Shown here piece by piece: positions 46,066-56,400 of a DNA stretch of 57,628 nt. Source of the stretch: Segatella buccae ATCC 33574 (lineage in GTDB: Bacteria; Bacteroidota; Bacteroidia; Bacteroidales; Bacteroidaceae); assembly GCF_000184945.1 (NCBI RefSeq), contig NZ_GL586311.1:341524-399151 (forward strand), written 5' to 3'. Numbering within the stretch: position 1 is the first letter of the stretch; each line of letters begins with the position of its first letter. The position numbers and the translations under genes were made by a program. The notes beneath the pieces were generated by a model, which had not been told where the DNA came from, did no database searches, and worked only from the letters and a program-made list of their open reading frames with translations.

Positions 46066-46204
46066 ACCTTGAAATGATTATTCTGTGAGGAGCATGGAAT
46101 GCCGGCAGGAAGAGGAGGGCAAAAGCAAGCAATAGCAGACGGCAATCTTATACTTCCAACGGACTTTCGGACGTTTTGTCATGTCAACATCTTTCGTCAT
46201 ACAT

Positions 46205-46511
46205 TTTGTTTTCGCCTCAAAAGGTTGTATCTTTGCATCAGCAAGGGAAGCGCAGGAGTGCTTCCCTTTTTTGTTTTCTTCCCGTTACAGATGACAATTC
46301 GGCCCAAACAGTCTTGCCGAACGGCCTCTTTCACTTTGCCACTCGGCCCGAGCGAGCTTCCAAGTGTGGCCCTTTTGGATTGTCGTTTGGGCTTAATGAG
46401 AATTTTGATGGGGCGGATGAGGCAAATGAGACGGATGGGAATAGCCAACAGGATGGGCGTAAGAAAAAGCCATGTAAGGTTTTTTCGAAAGATTTAATAG
46501 TTCGTGCTATA
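46205..46511 (+). repeat. Interspersed non-coding element, copy A
   Basis: TTTG (46205-46208), 19 nt, TATCTTTG (46228-46235) is a textbook Bacteroidales promoter. aagggaagc (46243-46251) pairs with 46260-46268 and a T6 tract follows. Core gcccaaac (46302-46309) pairs with gtttgggc (46385-46392). The tail ends aatagttcgtgctata near 46511. By eye it is about 90 percent identical to copy B (57211-57519, opposite strand) over the last 220 bp. Short frames on both strands inside it are also shared with copy B, as expected from DNA identity rather than coding. Confidence 0.7.
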
Positions 46512-46517
46512 GGGAGA

Positions 46518-46696
46518 GCCTCCCCCGACCCCTCCGAAGGAGGGGAGGGCCTCGCGGGACAAAGGCTGTCTAGAGCCCCCTAAGTTAGGGGGTTGGGGGT
46601 CTGAACAAAGGAACACCTCGGGACAGAGGCCGTATCCTACTTGTAGGGGCAGTGCTTTATGCCTGCCCCTACAGCAAGACATGCACTGCCCCTACA
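46518..46696. repeat. Cluster of palindromic repeats
   Basis: Three different units: (a) 46518-46557, a 40-bp copy of the unit flanking DUF559, with cccctcc/ggagggg; (b) ccccctaag/ttaggggg at 46576-46592; (c) tgtaggggcagtgc (46642-46655) inverted at 46683-46696. All look like REP-type elements. Nothing else was recognised between copy A and the hydrolase gene. Confidence 0.65.
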
Positions 46697-46772
46697 GCAG
46701 GACACAGGCCCTTTCTGTATTTGATTTTTCCACCTTTTGCATTTTTGAATCTTTGAATTTTACCTCCCCTCC

Positions 46773-47768
46773 TCACTGTCCGCCGAGCCGCTCGAAAAAC
46801 ACGATGACCTCTTCCCAAGTCTTGAAATCGTCGCTACCGAAAGCGAGAGTCGTACCCATAAAGTCTTTGCAGGGCTCGGAGTCGATGAAATAGTCGCCAT
46901 AGAGGAGTGCCTTTTGGTTGGCAAAGACCACGCGGTCGTGGGCCGGCGTGGAGAGATACCGCTCTATCCACTCCTGCGCAGCGGTGAGCGAAGCGTGGTC
47001 GTTGGTGGGGGCAGGCACCACGACATACACCTCATAGCGTTCGACGAGCAGGTCGTAGGCCTTGTTCAGACTCGACTTGGGGTTACCATAGCTGTCGGCG
47101 AGCGTGTTCCAATGGAGATAGACGATGGGGCGCTCACGGCTCTCTTGGCGGTCGTCCACCCAACGGATGACGGGCAGCACACCGTGGAGGAAACTCTTGT
47201 CGGTCATGCGGTGCTCTCCGTGGAAATGCACAGCCTGCGGATAGTGGCTGCGGAAGAGCTCGAAGGTGTGTACCACCGGGTCTTCGTCGCCGAAGAGTCC
47301 CCACACGCGACGGCACTCGTCATCGGTGATGCCGGCAAAACATCGGGCGGTGATGTCTCGGTATTCCTTCACCAGAGCCTTGGTGACGATAAACTCCTGC
47401 ACACCGTCTTGCCGGGGATTCTGAAACACCTGCTTGCCCATCATGCCATGCTCGTGCATGGTGTCGCCCATCTCGAAGGCGGGGTTCACCAATATGCGGT
47501 CGTAGCCGCGCAGCATCTCGGCATACATGCCCCCCATCGACGTGCCGATGATGAGAGCGGGCCGCTCCTCCGCACACTTCTCTTGCAGCAACGCCATTGC
47601 CTCCTCGGGATGGAGGGGGAGGTCGTAGGCCACAACGCGGGCCGAGGGAAGCGTCTCCCGGATGCGCTTCACCGTGCCCGAAGCGGCCGACGATCCGAAG
47701 CCGTGGACATACATAATGGTCTTCCCCGACATCAGGTCGGGAAACTGTTTGATATAAGGATTCTCCAT
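46773..47768 (-). CDS. Alpha/beta-hydrolase (YqiA/YcfP-like) fused to a degenerate 5'-nucleotidase-like HAD domain
   Basis: 331 residues, cytosolic. Residues 15-205 form a small serine hydrolase: TIMYVHGFGSSAASG, nucleophile motif GTSMGG (Ser77), acid candidate FGDEDPVV and His195 in FLHGVLPV, like YqiA/YcfP esterases. Residues 212-331 resemble NT5C-type deoxyribonucleotidases (SSLNKAYDLLVERYEVYVV, EWIERYLSTPAHDRVVFANQ, LLYGDYFIDSEP). However, the motif I segment is LHWNTLAD instead of DMDGTLAD, so both catalytic aspartates are lost and this half is probably a pseudoenzyme or binding domain. Minus-strand TATTTTTG (47792-47799) is a candidate -7 box. Start at 47768 begins the conserved part. 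Confidence 0.78.
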   Translation of the reverse strand: MENPYIKQFPDLMSGKTIMYVHGFGSSAASGTVKRIRETLPSARVVAYDLPLHPEEAMALLQEKCAEERPALIIGTSMGGMYAEMLRGYDRILVNPAFEMGDTMHEHGMMGKQVFQNPRQDGVQEFIVTKALVKEYRDITARCFAGITDDECRRVWGLFGDEDPVVHTFELFRSHYPQAVHFHGEHRMTDKSFLHGVLPVIRWVDDRQESRERPIVYLHWNTLADSYGNPKSSLNKAYDLLVERYEVYVVVPAPTNDHASLTAAQEWIERYLSTPAHDRVVFANQKALLYGDYFIDSEPCKDFMGTTLAFGSDDFKTWEEVIVFFERLGGQ

Positions 47769-47852
47769 TGCTGATTGCTTTTTGACGATTGCAAAAATAA
47801 CAAAAAAAGTACTACAAACTTCCACCTCCCCGTGAAAAATCTTCTAAAAAAG

Positions 47853-47883
47853 TTGGAAACTCCGAGAAATAACACTATCTTTG
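47853..47883 (+). promoter_or_regulatory. Promoter of the Abi-type gene
   Basis: TTG (47853-47855), 20 nt, TATCTTTG (47876-47883). Predicted start of transcription near 47890, giving a leader of about 100 nt. Confidence 0.6.
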
Positions 47884-47935
47884 CATTGGAAAACAAGAAA
47901 ACTTGCGGACTAACATCCGGAAAAACAATAACAGA

Positions 47936-47977
47936 ACCCGTCGGCATCCCGTAGATCTGCCGGCGGGTCACTTTTTT
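47936..47977 (+). terminator. Intrinsic terminator/attenuator in the abi leader
   Basis: An 11-bp stem (47936-47946 with 47958-47968, one G-U pair) and an 11-nt loop are followed by ca and T6 (47972-47977), ending 15 nt before the abi ATG and downstream of its promoter. Read-through of this hairpin would be needed to express the gene. Confidence 0.65.
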
Positions 47978-47992
47978 AATACGTGAGAAAAT

Positions 47993-48916
47993 ATGAGCAA
48001 TCAGAAGCCACGGTCGATAGAAGAACAAATCCGCCTGCTCCGCTCAAGGGGCATGACATTTGGCAATGAGGAGCATGCAAAGATGTGTTTATCCCACATC
48101 AGTTACTTCCGGCTAAAATACTATTGGACAGATATGCGCGACGAAGAGACGGAACATAACTTCCGGGAGGGTGCATCCTTCAACGATGTGATTGCCCGAT
48201 ACGACTTTGATCGCCGTCTGCGCCTGATACTTTTCGATGCCATCGAGATTGTCGAAGTGGCCTTGCGTGCCAAAATTATCAACCATCTGTCAAAGGCTAA
48301 GGGTAGCGGACTCTGGTACTTGGATGCTTCTCTCTTTGAAAATACAACATATTATGAGGATTTTGTGCTTGATCTGAAATATGAGTTCGAACGCAGCACG
48401 GAGCCGTTTGCCAAGGAGTATATCTCCAAGCATCCGGAATGGGAGGTCGACTCAATGGAGGGTGACAACCCTGATGCTTGGATGATTATGGAAGTGGCAA
48501 CCTTCGGCACACTATCGAAGATGTACAAGAACCTGAAAAGCCAACTCCCCCAGCGTGCATTGATAGCTAATGAGTTCGGGCTCTATTCCGCCAAAGAACT
48601 ATCCGGTTGGCTGGAAGCTGTCTCTGTGCTCCGAAACATCATCGCCCATCACTCACGACTATGGAACAGAAATCTTGCCAAGCAGCCTATGAATATCAAA
48701 GGACATCGCGACAAGTGGCTGAACAATCCTTTGACAGACAACCAAAAGAAGAAACCCTACGGGGTCATCACCGCTATGCTCTACCTCTGCAATGCCGTAT
48801 ATCCGGAGAATCGCATCAAGACAAAGCTCCTCTCCTTATTGGAAGAAAGCAAGGATATACCCTACGGGAAATTGGGCTTTACGGGTGATTGGCATCATGA
48901 ACCAATATGGAAATAG
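47993..48916 (+). CDS. Abi family (AbiD/AbiF-like) HEPN-type abortive infection protein
   Basis: 307 residues, cytosolic. The N-terminal block SIEEQIRLLRSRGMTFGNEE and ISYFRLKYYW, then RLRLILFDAIEIVEVALRAKI, match the Abi_2 family. RNIIAHHSRLWN (214-225) has the R-x4-H motif of HEPN ribonucleases. Such proteins stop phage spread by killing or arresting the infected cell through RNA cleavage. It is a single gene with no visible antitoxin; control may come from the terminator in its leader. Neighbours on both sides are unrelated and on the opposite strand, fitting a single-gene defence insertion. Confidence 0.85.
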   Translation: MSNQKPRSIEEQIRLLRSRGMTFGNEEHAKMCLSHISYFRLKYYWTDMRDEETEHNFREGASFNDVIARYDFDRRLRLILFDAIEIVEVALRAKIINHLSKAKGSGLWYLDASLFENTTYYEDFVLDLKYEFERSTEPFAKEYISKHPEWEVDSMEGDNPDAWMIMEVATFGTLSKMYKNLKSQLPQRALIANEFGLYSAKELSGWLEAVSVLRNIIAHHSRLWNRNLAKQPMNIKGHRDKWLNNPLTDNQKKKPYGVITAMLYLCNAVYPENRIKTKLLSLLEESKDIPYGKLGFTGDWHHEPIWK

Positions 48917-49077
48917 TTTCTCCTTTGAAACTCATTCTCAAGTAAATTCATATTTTTAGGGCTGTTTCGAGATTGATAAATAGTGACCTGAAAAGCCTCC
49001 ATCTTTCAGACTTTCTTGATATTAAGAATGGCTGAACTTTCCGTTCCATGTAACAAAAGAAATGAAACGGACCTATA

Positions 49078-49114
49078 CAAAAAGCGGAGAAATGCAGGGT
49101 GTGCACTTCTCCGC
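49078..49114 (-). terminator. Terminator of the susCD operon
   Basis: gcggagaa (49084-49091) pairs with ttctccgc (49107-49114), with an inner tgca/tgca pair. On the minus strand it is followed by T5, 63 nt after the last gene. Nothing else was recognised between abi and this operon (48917-49176). Confidence 0.65.
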
Positions 49115-49176
49115 CGGAATTTACCAACTGGCTACTGCCCCACCGGGCAGCTATGGTGTGTCTTTATGCATCTTCG

Positions 49177-51411
49177 TCACTTCGCGCCCGTGCGCCACTT
49201 CGGGGCACCAATGCCAAGCTTGAAGATGTTGCTGCCGCGCACTTTGTCGGTCTGCCGGTAGTAGAGACCGTTGAGATTGTCGGTCTCGTGAATGTCCTTA
49301 CCCGAGAGGTGGGGCGGGTTGGGAGCCGTCATCAGTTCTTCGGGCGAGATGTCATCGACATGCACTTCGAGTTCGCCGCGCCCGCTGAGCAGGGCATCGT
49401 CGCCGAAGGCACCTGCACTGTTCTTCTTGGCACTGAAGGCTGAGCCCGAGAATATCTGCCCGTTGGTGAGGTGGGTGTTGGTCGACCAGTTGTTGGCAAT
49501 GTCGAAGAACACGAGGCCCGAACCGTTGATGGTACGTATATCCATACCCGAGAAGTACATGTTGCGCGAGTCGCCGGCCTGCTTGGTGAGGATGAAGAGG
49601 TTGTTACGCACCGTGATCTTGGAACCACCGGGCAGATAGCGCAGGTTGAAGATGGGGCATCCCGTGCTTCGCGTGTTGAAGTTGACGAATGTGTTGTTCT
49701 CCAGCGTGATGTCGTAAGACACCGAAGCGGGCCAGCCAAGATTCTTGTTGGCATCGTTGAACAGGCTGGGGAACGGCGAGTCGTAGAACGTGTTGTTGCG
49801 CAACACCATGTGCTTGAACACGTTACTCTTCGGCTGCTTGCCGTCGCCGGCTATCCACGGGTAGCCACCCCCTTTGTTGTTGTAGTAGCCGTCGTTGTAG
49901 AAGTCGCAGTTTTCGATGATGAAGTTCTCAAACACCTTAACAGCAGATCCCTGCACGCGCACAAAGCCACGCACGAGGCCTTGGAACGAGCAGTTCTTCA
50001 CCAGGAAGCGCTGCACCTGAATGCCCATGCCATTGGAATACATGTTGGCGAAATAGTTGCCTGTGGCGTTGCCTGCACCGGCCTCCTGATCACCGTAGTT
50101 GCGGGCCAACGGACAGTTGAAATCGATGTCTTCAAACTCGAGGGCCTTGATGTTGATGCGCACGTTGGGATTCTCTCCGCTCTGCGGTTGGCGGCCAAAC
50201 ATGAAGTTGCAGGAGTTCACGTTGCCGCCGGTGGTGTACATTCCGTTCAGAAGCACGGTGGCACGACCTTTCCCGGCAGCAAGGTCGGCGGGATTGGTCT
50301 TGAGGGTGAAGCCCTTGTAGAGACTCACATTGGTGGCAAAGTAATAGGTCTTGCCGCCCTCAAGATAGAATATCTGCCCTTCGGCAAGTGCAGAGTTGAC
50401 ATTGTACTTGTTGATGATGGAGTCCAGACGACAGGCCTGATACTGAGTGGCAGCGGCCGCCTCTTCGGGCGTGATGGTGCTGCCGGCCGGGTCGTTCACC
50501 ACGTGCTTGATCACTATCGGAGCCCCCGACTCACCGTCCATGCGTATGGCCAACGTGTTGTAGCAGGCGTCCACAGCCACGGGAATGTCGTCATCGACGG
50601 CATTGATGAGATAGACGCTGTTCTGCGTGAGTCCGTCAATGTCCACATAGCCGCGCTCGAAGTCTTCTGCCGTGAGCCGGTATTTCCGCCACTTCTCCGG
50701 TACTTGTGCATCGGGACTGGAGGGAGAAGCCTCCACGGTGAGGGTCTCCATCTTCCAACTTTCCGTGCCGTTGAAGTCGACGGTGGAGAAGTGCGTCTTG
50801 AATTCGGCCACCTCGGCAGCCGTTCCCGACTCGCCCGCCTTGCGCTCAATGTTCACGCGGAGTGTCGTCTTGGTCACGTCACTGGCGATGATGACCTCGG
50901 GCACCTCATAGCGGTTGCCCGTGGTGAGCCCTAAGTATTCGGCCCATTGGCGGCCATTGCCGTAGCCATACCAGTTGGAATGGTAGCCCTCGCCACGCTT
51001 GGAGAGCGTGCGGATGGCGAAACGGTAGTCAGTGGAGTATTGCAAGTCTTTGATCACCATATCCAACACATCGGGGCCGACAATGGTGTCCAGTAGAATA
51101 TGCTTGGGATTTTCCCAGTCTTCAGCCAGTCCGGAAGACACATTGGGCTGCAGGGCCATCTTGATTTCATAGCCCGCACAGTCGTTCACGCCATACCAAT
51201 AGAGGTGTATGTCGTTGATGTCCTGCACGTGGCAGGCGTAAGGATCAGTGGGATAGTCGCCCTTTCCCGTGTTGTTGTCGCATCGGAACATGGTCATGAA
51301 CTCCCGCCCGGAGGCCGTTCCGGCATCGTCTTTGTCAGAACAAGCTGCGAGGGCACAGCCGCCAAGCAGCAGCAGTGTATATAAAAGTGATTTCTTCATA
51401 AGGGTTTTCAT
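49177..51411 (-). CDS. DUF4957/DUF5123-type surface lipoprotein (SusE/F position)
   Basis: 744 residues with lipobox LAAC (Cys24). Residues about 30-300 are fibronectin-like (DIHLYWYGVNDCAGYEIKMA; YSTDYRFAIRTLSKRGEGYH). From about 330 a right-handed beta-helix begins (IFYLEGGKTYYFATNVSLYK; FIIENCDFYNDGYYNNKGGG; ITLENNTFVNFNTRSTGCPI). Proteins of this build lie in pectin and hemicellulose loci of Bacteroidetes and are thought to bind glycans; lyase activity is possible but unproved. It starts 7 nt after the susD stop. An ATG four codons later is an alternative start. Confidence 0.78.
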   Translation of the reverse strand: MKTLMKKSLLYTLLLLGGCALAACSDKDDAGTASGREFMTMFRCDNNTGKGDYPTDPYACHVQDINDIHLYWYGVNDCAGYEIKMALQPNVSSGLAEDWENPKHILLDTIVGPDVLDMVIKDLQYSTDYRFAIRTLSKRGEGYHSNWYGYGNGRQWAEYLGLTTGNRYEVPEVIIASDVTKTTLRVNIERKAGESGTAAEVAEFKTHFSTVDFNGTESWKMETLTVEASPSSPDAQVPEKWRKYRLTAEDFERGYVDIDGLTQNSVYLINAVDDDIPVAVDACYNTLAIRMDGESGAPIVIKHVVNDPAGSTITPEEAAAATQYQACRLDSIINKYNVNSALAEGQIFYLEGGKTYYFATNVSLYKGFTLKTNPADLAAGKGRATVLLNGMYTTGGNVNSCNFMFGRQPQSGENPNVRINIKALEFEDIDFNCPLARNYGDQEAGAGNATGNYFANMYSNGMGIQVQRFLVKNCSFQGLVRGFVRVQGSAVKVFENFIIENCDFYNDGYYNNKGGGYPWIAGDGKQPKSNVFKHMVLRNNTFYDSPFPSLFNDANKNLGWPASVSYDITLENNTFVNFNTRSTGCPIFNLRYLPGGSKITVRNNLFILTKQAGDSRNMYFSGMDIRTINGSGLVFFDIANNWSTNTHLTNGQIFSGSAFSAKKNSAGAFGDDALLSGRGELEVHVDDISPEELMTAPNPPHLSGKDIHETDNLNGLYYRQTDKVRGSNIFKLGIGAPKWRTGAK

Positions 51412-51418
51412 TTAGGCG

Positions 51419-53428
51419 TTAGTTGAGATAACCGTAATAGTTCTTGTAGGCTCCGGCGCTCCGCTGGATGGCTTCGCGCGGATAGGGCAATATGTAGCGC
51501 ACCACAGGCAGCTGCGAGGGCTGCATGTCTGCCGAGGGAGCGGGCATGGAAACGGGCTGTCCGTCGGCATTGACCACAACGGGATTGCCCAACAGATCGG
51601 TGCGGATGTAGCCGTAGAGCGAATAGCGACACTCGTTTTTCACACCTTGGCTCTCGTCCCACCAGCCGTAGACATCGGCCTGACTCCACGGATTGGCCGG
51701 GTCGGCGGCGGGGCGCACGTCTTTGAAAGAGTCGCTGAGCTCCAGTATGTCTAGTGTCGTATTGGGATAGGTGTCGGTGTTCTTGGGATTGGCGGCCTTG
51801 CGATAGTACACCGAGTAGGGCCACGTGGCGATGTAGTCGCGCCCGTCATGCTCGGCCAGCACGTCTTCATACTCCGACGAACCACCTGCATTCTCGGCCA
51901 CAGCCATAAAGCGCAGGAACTCATAATAGAGTGCCACGCCATAGAGATTGTTGCGCACAAGGTCTTTCCAGCGCATGTTTTCGCCGGCAAACTCCCACTT
52001 GCGCTCATCAAGCACGGCCTTGAGAAAACGCTCCTTGCTGCCACTCACGGCATTGACATAGGCCGTCACCTTCTCCGCTTGGTCGGCACTTTGGAAGGCC
52101 CGGCGGCGCACTTGGGCCAAGTCTTCCTTGGCTTGGTCGGTCGGACCGCCATTAAGTTCGTTCAACGCCTCGGCATCCATCAGCAGCACATCGGCATAAC
52201 GCATGTAGGGATAGTTGATGCCCGTGTTGCCTTCGCTCGTGGGGCCGAGCGGAGCTCCCTTGCTCCAGAACTTCGACCACTTGTTGTTGTACATGGTGTA
52301 GGAGAAGTTCACCTGCGGCGTACCGTCGTAGAGGTAGTACCAAGTGTTATCAACATACTTCAACCGTTCGTCAGTCGGGTCAAAAGAATAGCGGTAGAAA
52401 GTGCTCACGCGGGCTGCACCGGAGGCCTTGCCCCAAACGTTCTGCCCCGTGGTGGAGCCTTCGTTGAAGTCGCAGCGCGGCCCCTGGAGATAGCCGATGC
52501 TGCCGGTGGAGTTCTGCGCAAAGGGTATTTCGAAGATCGGATCATCGGAGTTGTCCACCTGATAGTTGCACTCGTCGATGAACACATTGCGATAACTCTT
52601 GGTGAGACGGTGCGTGCCCGAGCTGATGATGGAGTCGCAATAAAGGTGTACCAAGGCATAGTAGTCCCGGTAGTTGTCGGGGCGTAGCATGATGCCATAG
52701 CTGTTGTGCTCCTTGTCTGGGCGCAGAGAGTAGCCTCCCTCGGTAAGGGCAAGGCGGGCTATCATGGCCCAGCACATCTCTTTGGAAATGCGCTCGATGC
52801 CGTTGTCGAGCCGATTGGCAAACTTCATCTTAGAAGCTATCGCCCTCAAGTCGGCTATCAGCCTGTCATTGATGGTGTCGCGACAGGCTACGGGCATCAC
52901 CTTGTCGGCCATCTGCGAGGTGGGAAGCAGCGAGAACGGGACATCTCCCCAAAGCCACATCAGGTCGTGATAGAACATGGCGCGCATCACCTTGGCCTCA
53001 CCCATCTGCTGTTGCAGGGTTTCGAAGTCTTTGTTGGAGGGCGTGTAGAGCGGACTGTGCTCCAGTTGCCAGATGAAGTTGTTGGCATATTCGATGCCCT
53101 GATAGGCGGCATTCCATGTTTTCTTGAGATCACCGGCCTCACTGGTTCCGTCGAAACGGCGGAAGTTGTTGGTGCCGGGCTGCTCGTTGCTGTTGGTGGC
53201 GAAGTCGACATCACTGTTCAGGCAGAACGTCGAGAGGTAGGCACTGCCGTAGGTGTCACCGCTGAGCAGCTGGGCATAAACACCGTTGAGGGCGGTATTG
53301 ATTTCGTTCACGCCCCCGAACACATAGCCGTTGTCATATTTCGACGGCGCGTCCACATCGAGATAGTCGTTGCAGGCCGTAAGGGTGGTGAGGGCAGCAC
53401 CTATCCATAAGATATTCTTGAGTTTCAT
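51419..53428 (-). CDS. SusD/RagB-family nutrient-binding lipoprotein
   Basis: 669 residues with lipobox LTAC (Cys19), then NDYLDVDAPSKYDNGYVF as in SusD proteins. TPR-like helices follow (GEAKVMRAMFYHDLMWLWGD is the highly conserved SusD segment). The C-terminal part has YMRYADVLLMDAEALNELNG and QVRRRAF. It caps the SusC barrel and captures oligosaccharides. It lies 16 nt after susC. The start at 53428 directly precedes the signal peptide; the open frame upstream overlaps susC. Confidence 0.93.
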   Translation of the reverse strand: MKLKNILWIGAALTTLTACNDYLDVDAPSKYDNGYVFGGVNEINTALNGVYAQLLSGDTYGSAYLSTFCLNSDVDFATNSNEQPGTNNFRRFDGTSEAGDLKKTWNAAYQGIEYANNFIWQLEHSPLYTPSNKDFETLQQQMGEAKVMRAMFYHDLMWLWGDVPFSLLPTSQMADKVMPVACRDTINDRLIADLRAIASKMKFANRLDNGIERISKEMCWAMIARLALTEGGYSLRPDKEHNSYGIMLRPDNYRDYYALVHLYCDSIISSGTHRLTKSYRNVFIDECNYQVDNSDDPIFEIPFAQNSTGSIGYLQGPRCDFNEGSTTGQNVWGKASGAARVSTFYRYSFDPTDERLKYVDNTWYYLYDGTPQVNFSYTMYNNKWSKFWSKGAPLGPTSEGNTGINYPYMRYADVLLMDAEALNELNGGPTDQAKEDLAQVRRRAFQSADQAEKVTAYVNAVSGSKERFLKAVLDERKWEFAGENMRWKDLVRNNLYGVALYYEFLRFMAVAENAGGSSEYEDVLAEHDGRDYIATWPYSVYYRKAANPKNTDTYPNTTLDILELSDSFKDVRPAADPANPWSQADVYGWWDESQGVKNECRYSLYGYIRTDLLGNPVVVNADGQPVSMPAPSADMQPSQLPVVRYILPYPREAIQRSAGAYKNYYGYLN

Positions 53429-53444
53429 ATAAAGGCTCCTTTCG

Positions 53445-56400
53445 TTAGAAATTAAGATTGACACCGAGCGAGAAAGCGCGGTTGCGCGGGTAGCGGTTGT
53501 AGTCCATACCGGGCGTGAGGCCGGTCTGGATGTCCACCTCGGGGTCGTAACCCGAGTAGCCGGTGATGATAAAGAGGTTGGAGGCACTGGCATAGAAGCG
53601 CAACTTGGAGATGCCCCAGTGCCGGGTGAGCTTCGCGGGCAGCGTGTAGCCGATGGTCACATCTTGCAGGCGGAGGAACGAACCGTCTTCTATGAAATAG
53701 GATTGGGTGAGATTGTTCACCACATCGGCGGGATTCCAAAGACTCTTGCCGGCATTCATGCCGATATAACTCTCCACAGAATTGTCAAGATAGTAGTTCT
53801 TGTACATGCACTCTCCCGTAGCCGGATCGACATATTGCCAATGGTCGGTGAACTTGCCCAGCACGTTGGTAAATTCATTCCGGTTTTTCGTTGACGAAGA
53901 GAGGGCATAGGCCGTGGCGTTGTTGACATCGAAGTCGAGCATGTAGTAGAAGTTGGCGGTGAAGTCGAAGCTCTTCCACTGCCCGCTCACTCCGAAACCT
54001 CCCTGCACCTTGGGGTTGGTGTTGCCGATGACGGTGCGGTCTTTCTCGGTGATGTATCCGTCGCCGTCGAGATCCTTAAACTTGATTTTGCCGGGCAACG
54101 TGGCTTCGCCGGAATTACTGCTGGCCGACACCTGATTGATCACCGTGCCGGAAACGCGCCTGCCGTCTTTATCGAACGTGAGAGGCTTGGGCACGGCCAG
54201 AAAATTCCGGTTGGGATCGAAGTCGAACTCCTCGGGGCTGTAAAGACCGTCGTACACAAAACCGTAGATGAGTCCGAGCTCGTCGCCCACGCGCAGGCAA
54301 TAGTCATTGTAGCTCGATTTCCAACGGTTGTTCTGATCCCAAAGCACGTCATCGGTATCGTTGAGCCTGTCGATGACACGCTTGTTGAAGCCCATGCTGA
54401 GATTGGCACTCAGCACGTAGTCCTTGCCACGCAGCAGGTCGGCGTTGATACTGAGTTCCACCCCGCGGTTGGACACCTGCCCGATGTTCTGCACTTGGGT
54501 GGAATAGCCCGTGGTGGTGGGAATGTCCGACTTGTAGAGCAGGTCTTTGGTGGTCTTCCAGTAGAATTCGGGCGTGAGTTGCAGGCGGCCGCCGAAGAGG
54601 CTGATATCCATAGCCAAGTTGCGCGAGACGGTGGTCTCCCACTTGATGCGCGGGTTGGCCAGCTTGTCACCGCTACCGAAACCGTAGTATTTTTCTCCCT
54701 GCTCCACGGTTTCTCCGAAGCCCGGACCGCCGGTGGAGTTGATGGCATAGAGATAGCGCCAGAGGTCGCTGTCGATGCGGTTGTTGCCCGACAGGCCCCA
54801 CGAGGCGCGGAGTTTCCAGTTGTCGAGCCACTTGACACGCTTCATGAACTTCTCCTTCGAGATGACCCATGCGCCCGAAACGGAGGGGAAATAGCCCCAA
54901 CGCTCGCCGGCACCGAACTTGGACGAGCCGTCGGCACGAAACGTGGCGGCAAGGAAATAGCGATGGGCAAGGTTCCAACCGGCCTGTCCGAAAAACGAGG
55001 CTGTGCGGTCGGGGGTGCTCAAAGAGGAATTGGACTCGTAGGGAGTGCCCAGATTGAGATTGTCGATGGCCTTCTGGGCCGAGATGTCGCGGGGGAAGTA
55101 GCGGTTCATCTGATAGTTGACACGCTCCTCGCTGCTGTAGATTTCCTGTCCGAGGAGGAACGACCAGTTGTGCCTGTCGGCCACGGTCATGTTATAGGTA
55201 GCGGTATTAGTCCATGTGTAGGACATGCGGCGCCTGTTGGTCACCTGCGCCACGGGTTGGCTGTTGTGCCCCTTTCCCACGCGCGTCAGTGGTCCGTAGA
55301 AGCGGTTGACATCGCTGAACGTGATGTTGTAGGCCGCTTCCGTGCGCAGCATCAGGCCCTTGATGGGCGTCCACGCCAAGCTCGCCTGATTCACGATGTT
55401 GTAGGAATGCTTCTTCTGCGTGTTGGTCTGGATGTCACTCTTGGGGTTGGTGTAGGAGAAAGCCGCCTCCTCATCGGGGTCTACCGTGCGCGGATCCCAG
55501 AAGGCAAACTCCCGCAGACCGTTGGTGGGACGATAGCGCAGCACATCAATGATGCCGCCCGAGCCAATGTTGTCGCCTCCGGCACCAATGTCACGACGAT
55601 AGGTCATACGCGGATTGAGCGTCAGTTCCAAGTTGTTGGAGAGCTTGGCAAGCAGCTTGATGTTCAGATTGGTGCGCCGCACACCCGAGCCCATGATGAT
55701 GCCCTTGTCGTCGCTCTGGGTCAGGGAGGTGTTAAACTTCACTTTGTCGGAACCGCCACCGACGGTCACATTGGCCGAGTAGTTGAGAGGCGTCTCCCCC
55801 ATCACCTCGTCCTGCCAGTCGTGGGTCGCGGCCCGGCGGTAGATATCAGCAAGGTCGGCGGGGTTGCCGAAATTGCCACGGAAGGGCTTTGCCCAACTCG
55901 AACGGGTGCCGTTGGCAGCCGCACGGTCGTACTGATAGCCCACAAACTGCGGAGTGTCCATCAGGTCGAGCTTCTTCGAGAGATGGGCCACGGTGGTGCG
56001 ACCGTTGAAACCCACGGTGATTTTGCCCTCTTTGGCCGACTTGGTGGTGACCACCACCACGCCGTTGCCACCCTTGGCCCCGTAGATGGCCGTGAGGGAA
56101 GCGTCTTTGAGCACGTCGATGGAGGCGATGTCGGTGGGCGGAATGTCATTGATATTGCCCACTTGGAAACCGTCGACGATGTAGAGCGGTTCGTTGCTCT
56201 GGGTCACCGACGTATTGCCGCGGATGCGGATATTGACATCGGCCCCCGGCGCACCGTCGACCGTGGTCACCTGCACGCCGGCAATCTTGCCCTGCAAGGC
56301 TTCGGCGGCCGAGGCCACAGGCACAGCAGCCAACTTGGCACCGCCCACGGAGCCCACCGAACCTGTGAGGTCTTTGCGGGCGCGGCTGGTGTAACCCAGC

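Noticed and set aside
46290..46497. Possible small protein on the plus strand within copy A
   Set aside because: Counterpart of the frame in copy B; it contains paired RNA-like arms and does not exist in copy C.
53429..53593. N-terminal extension of susD
   Set aside because: Overlaps the end of susC; the lipoprotein signal begins at 53428.
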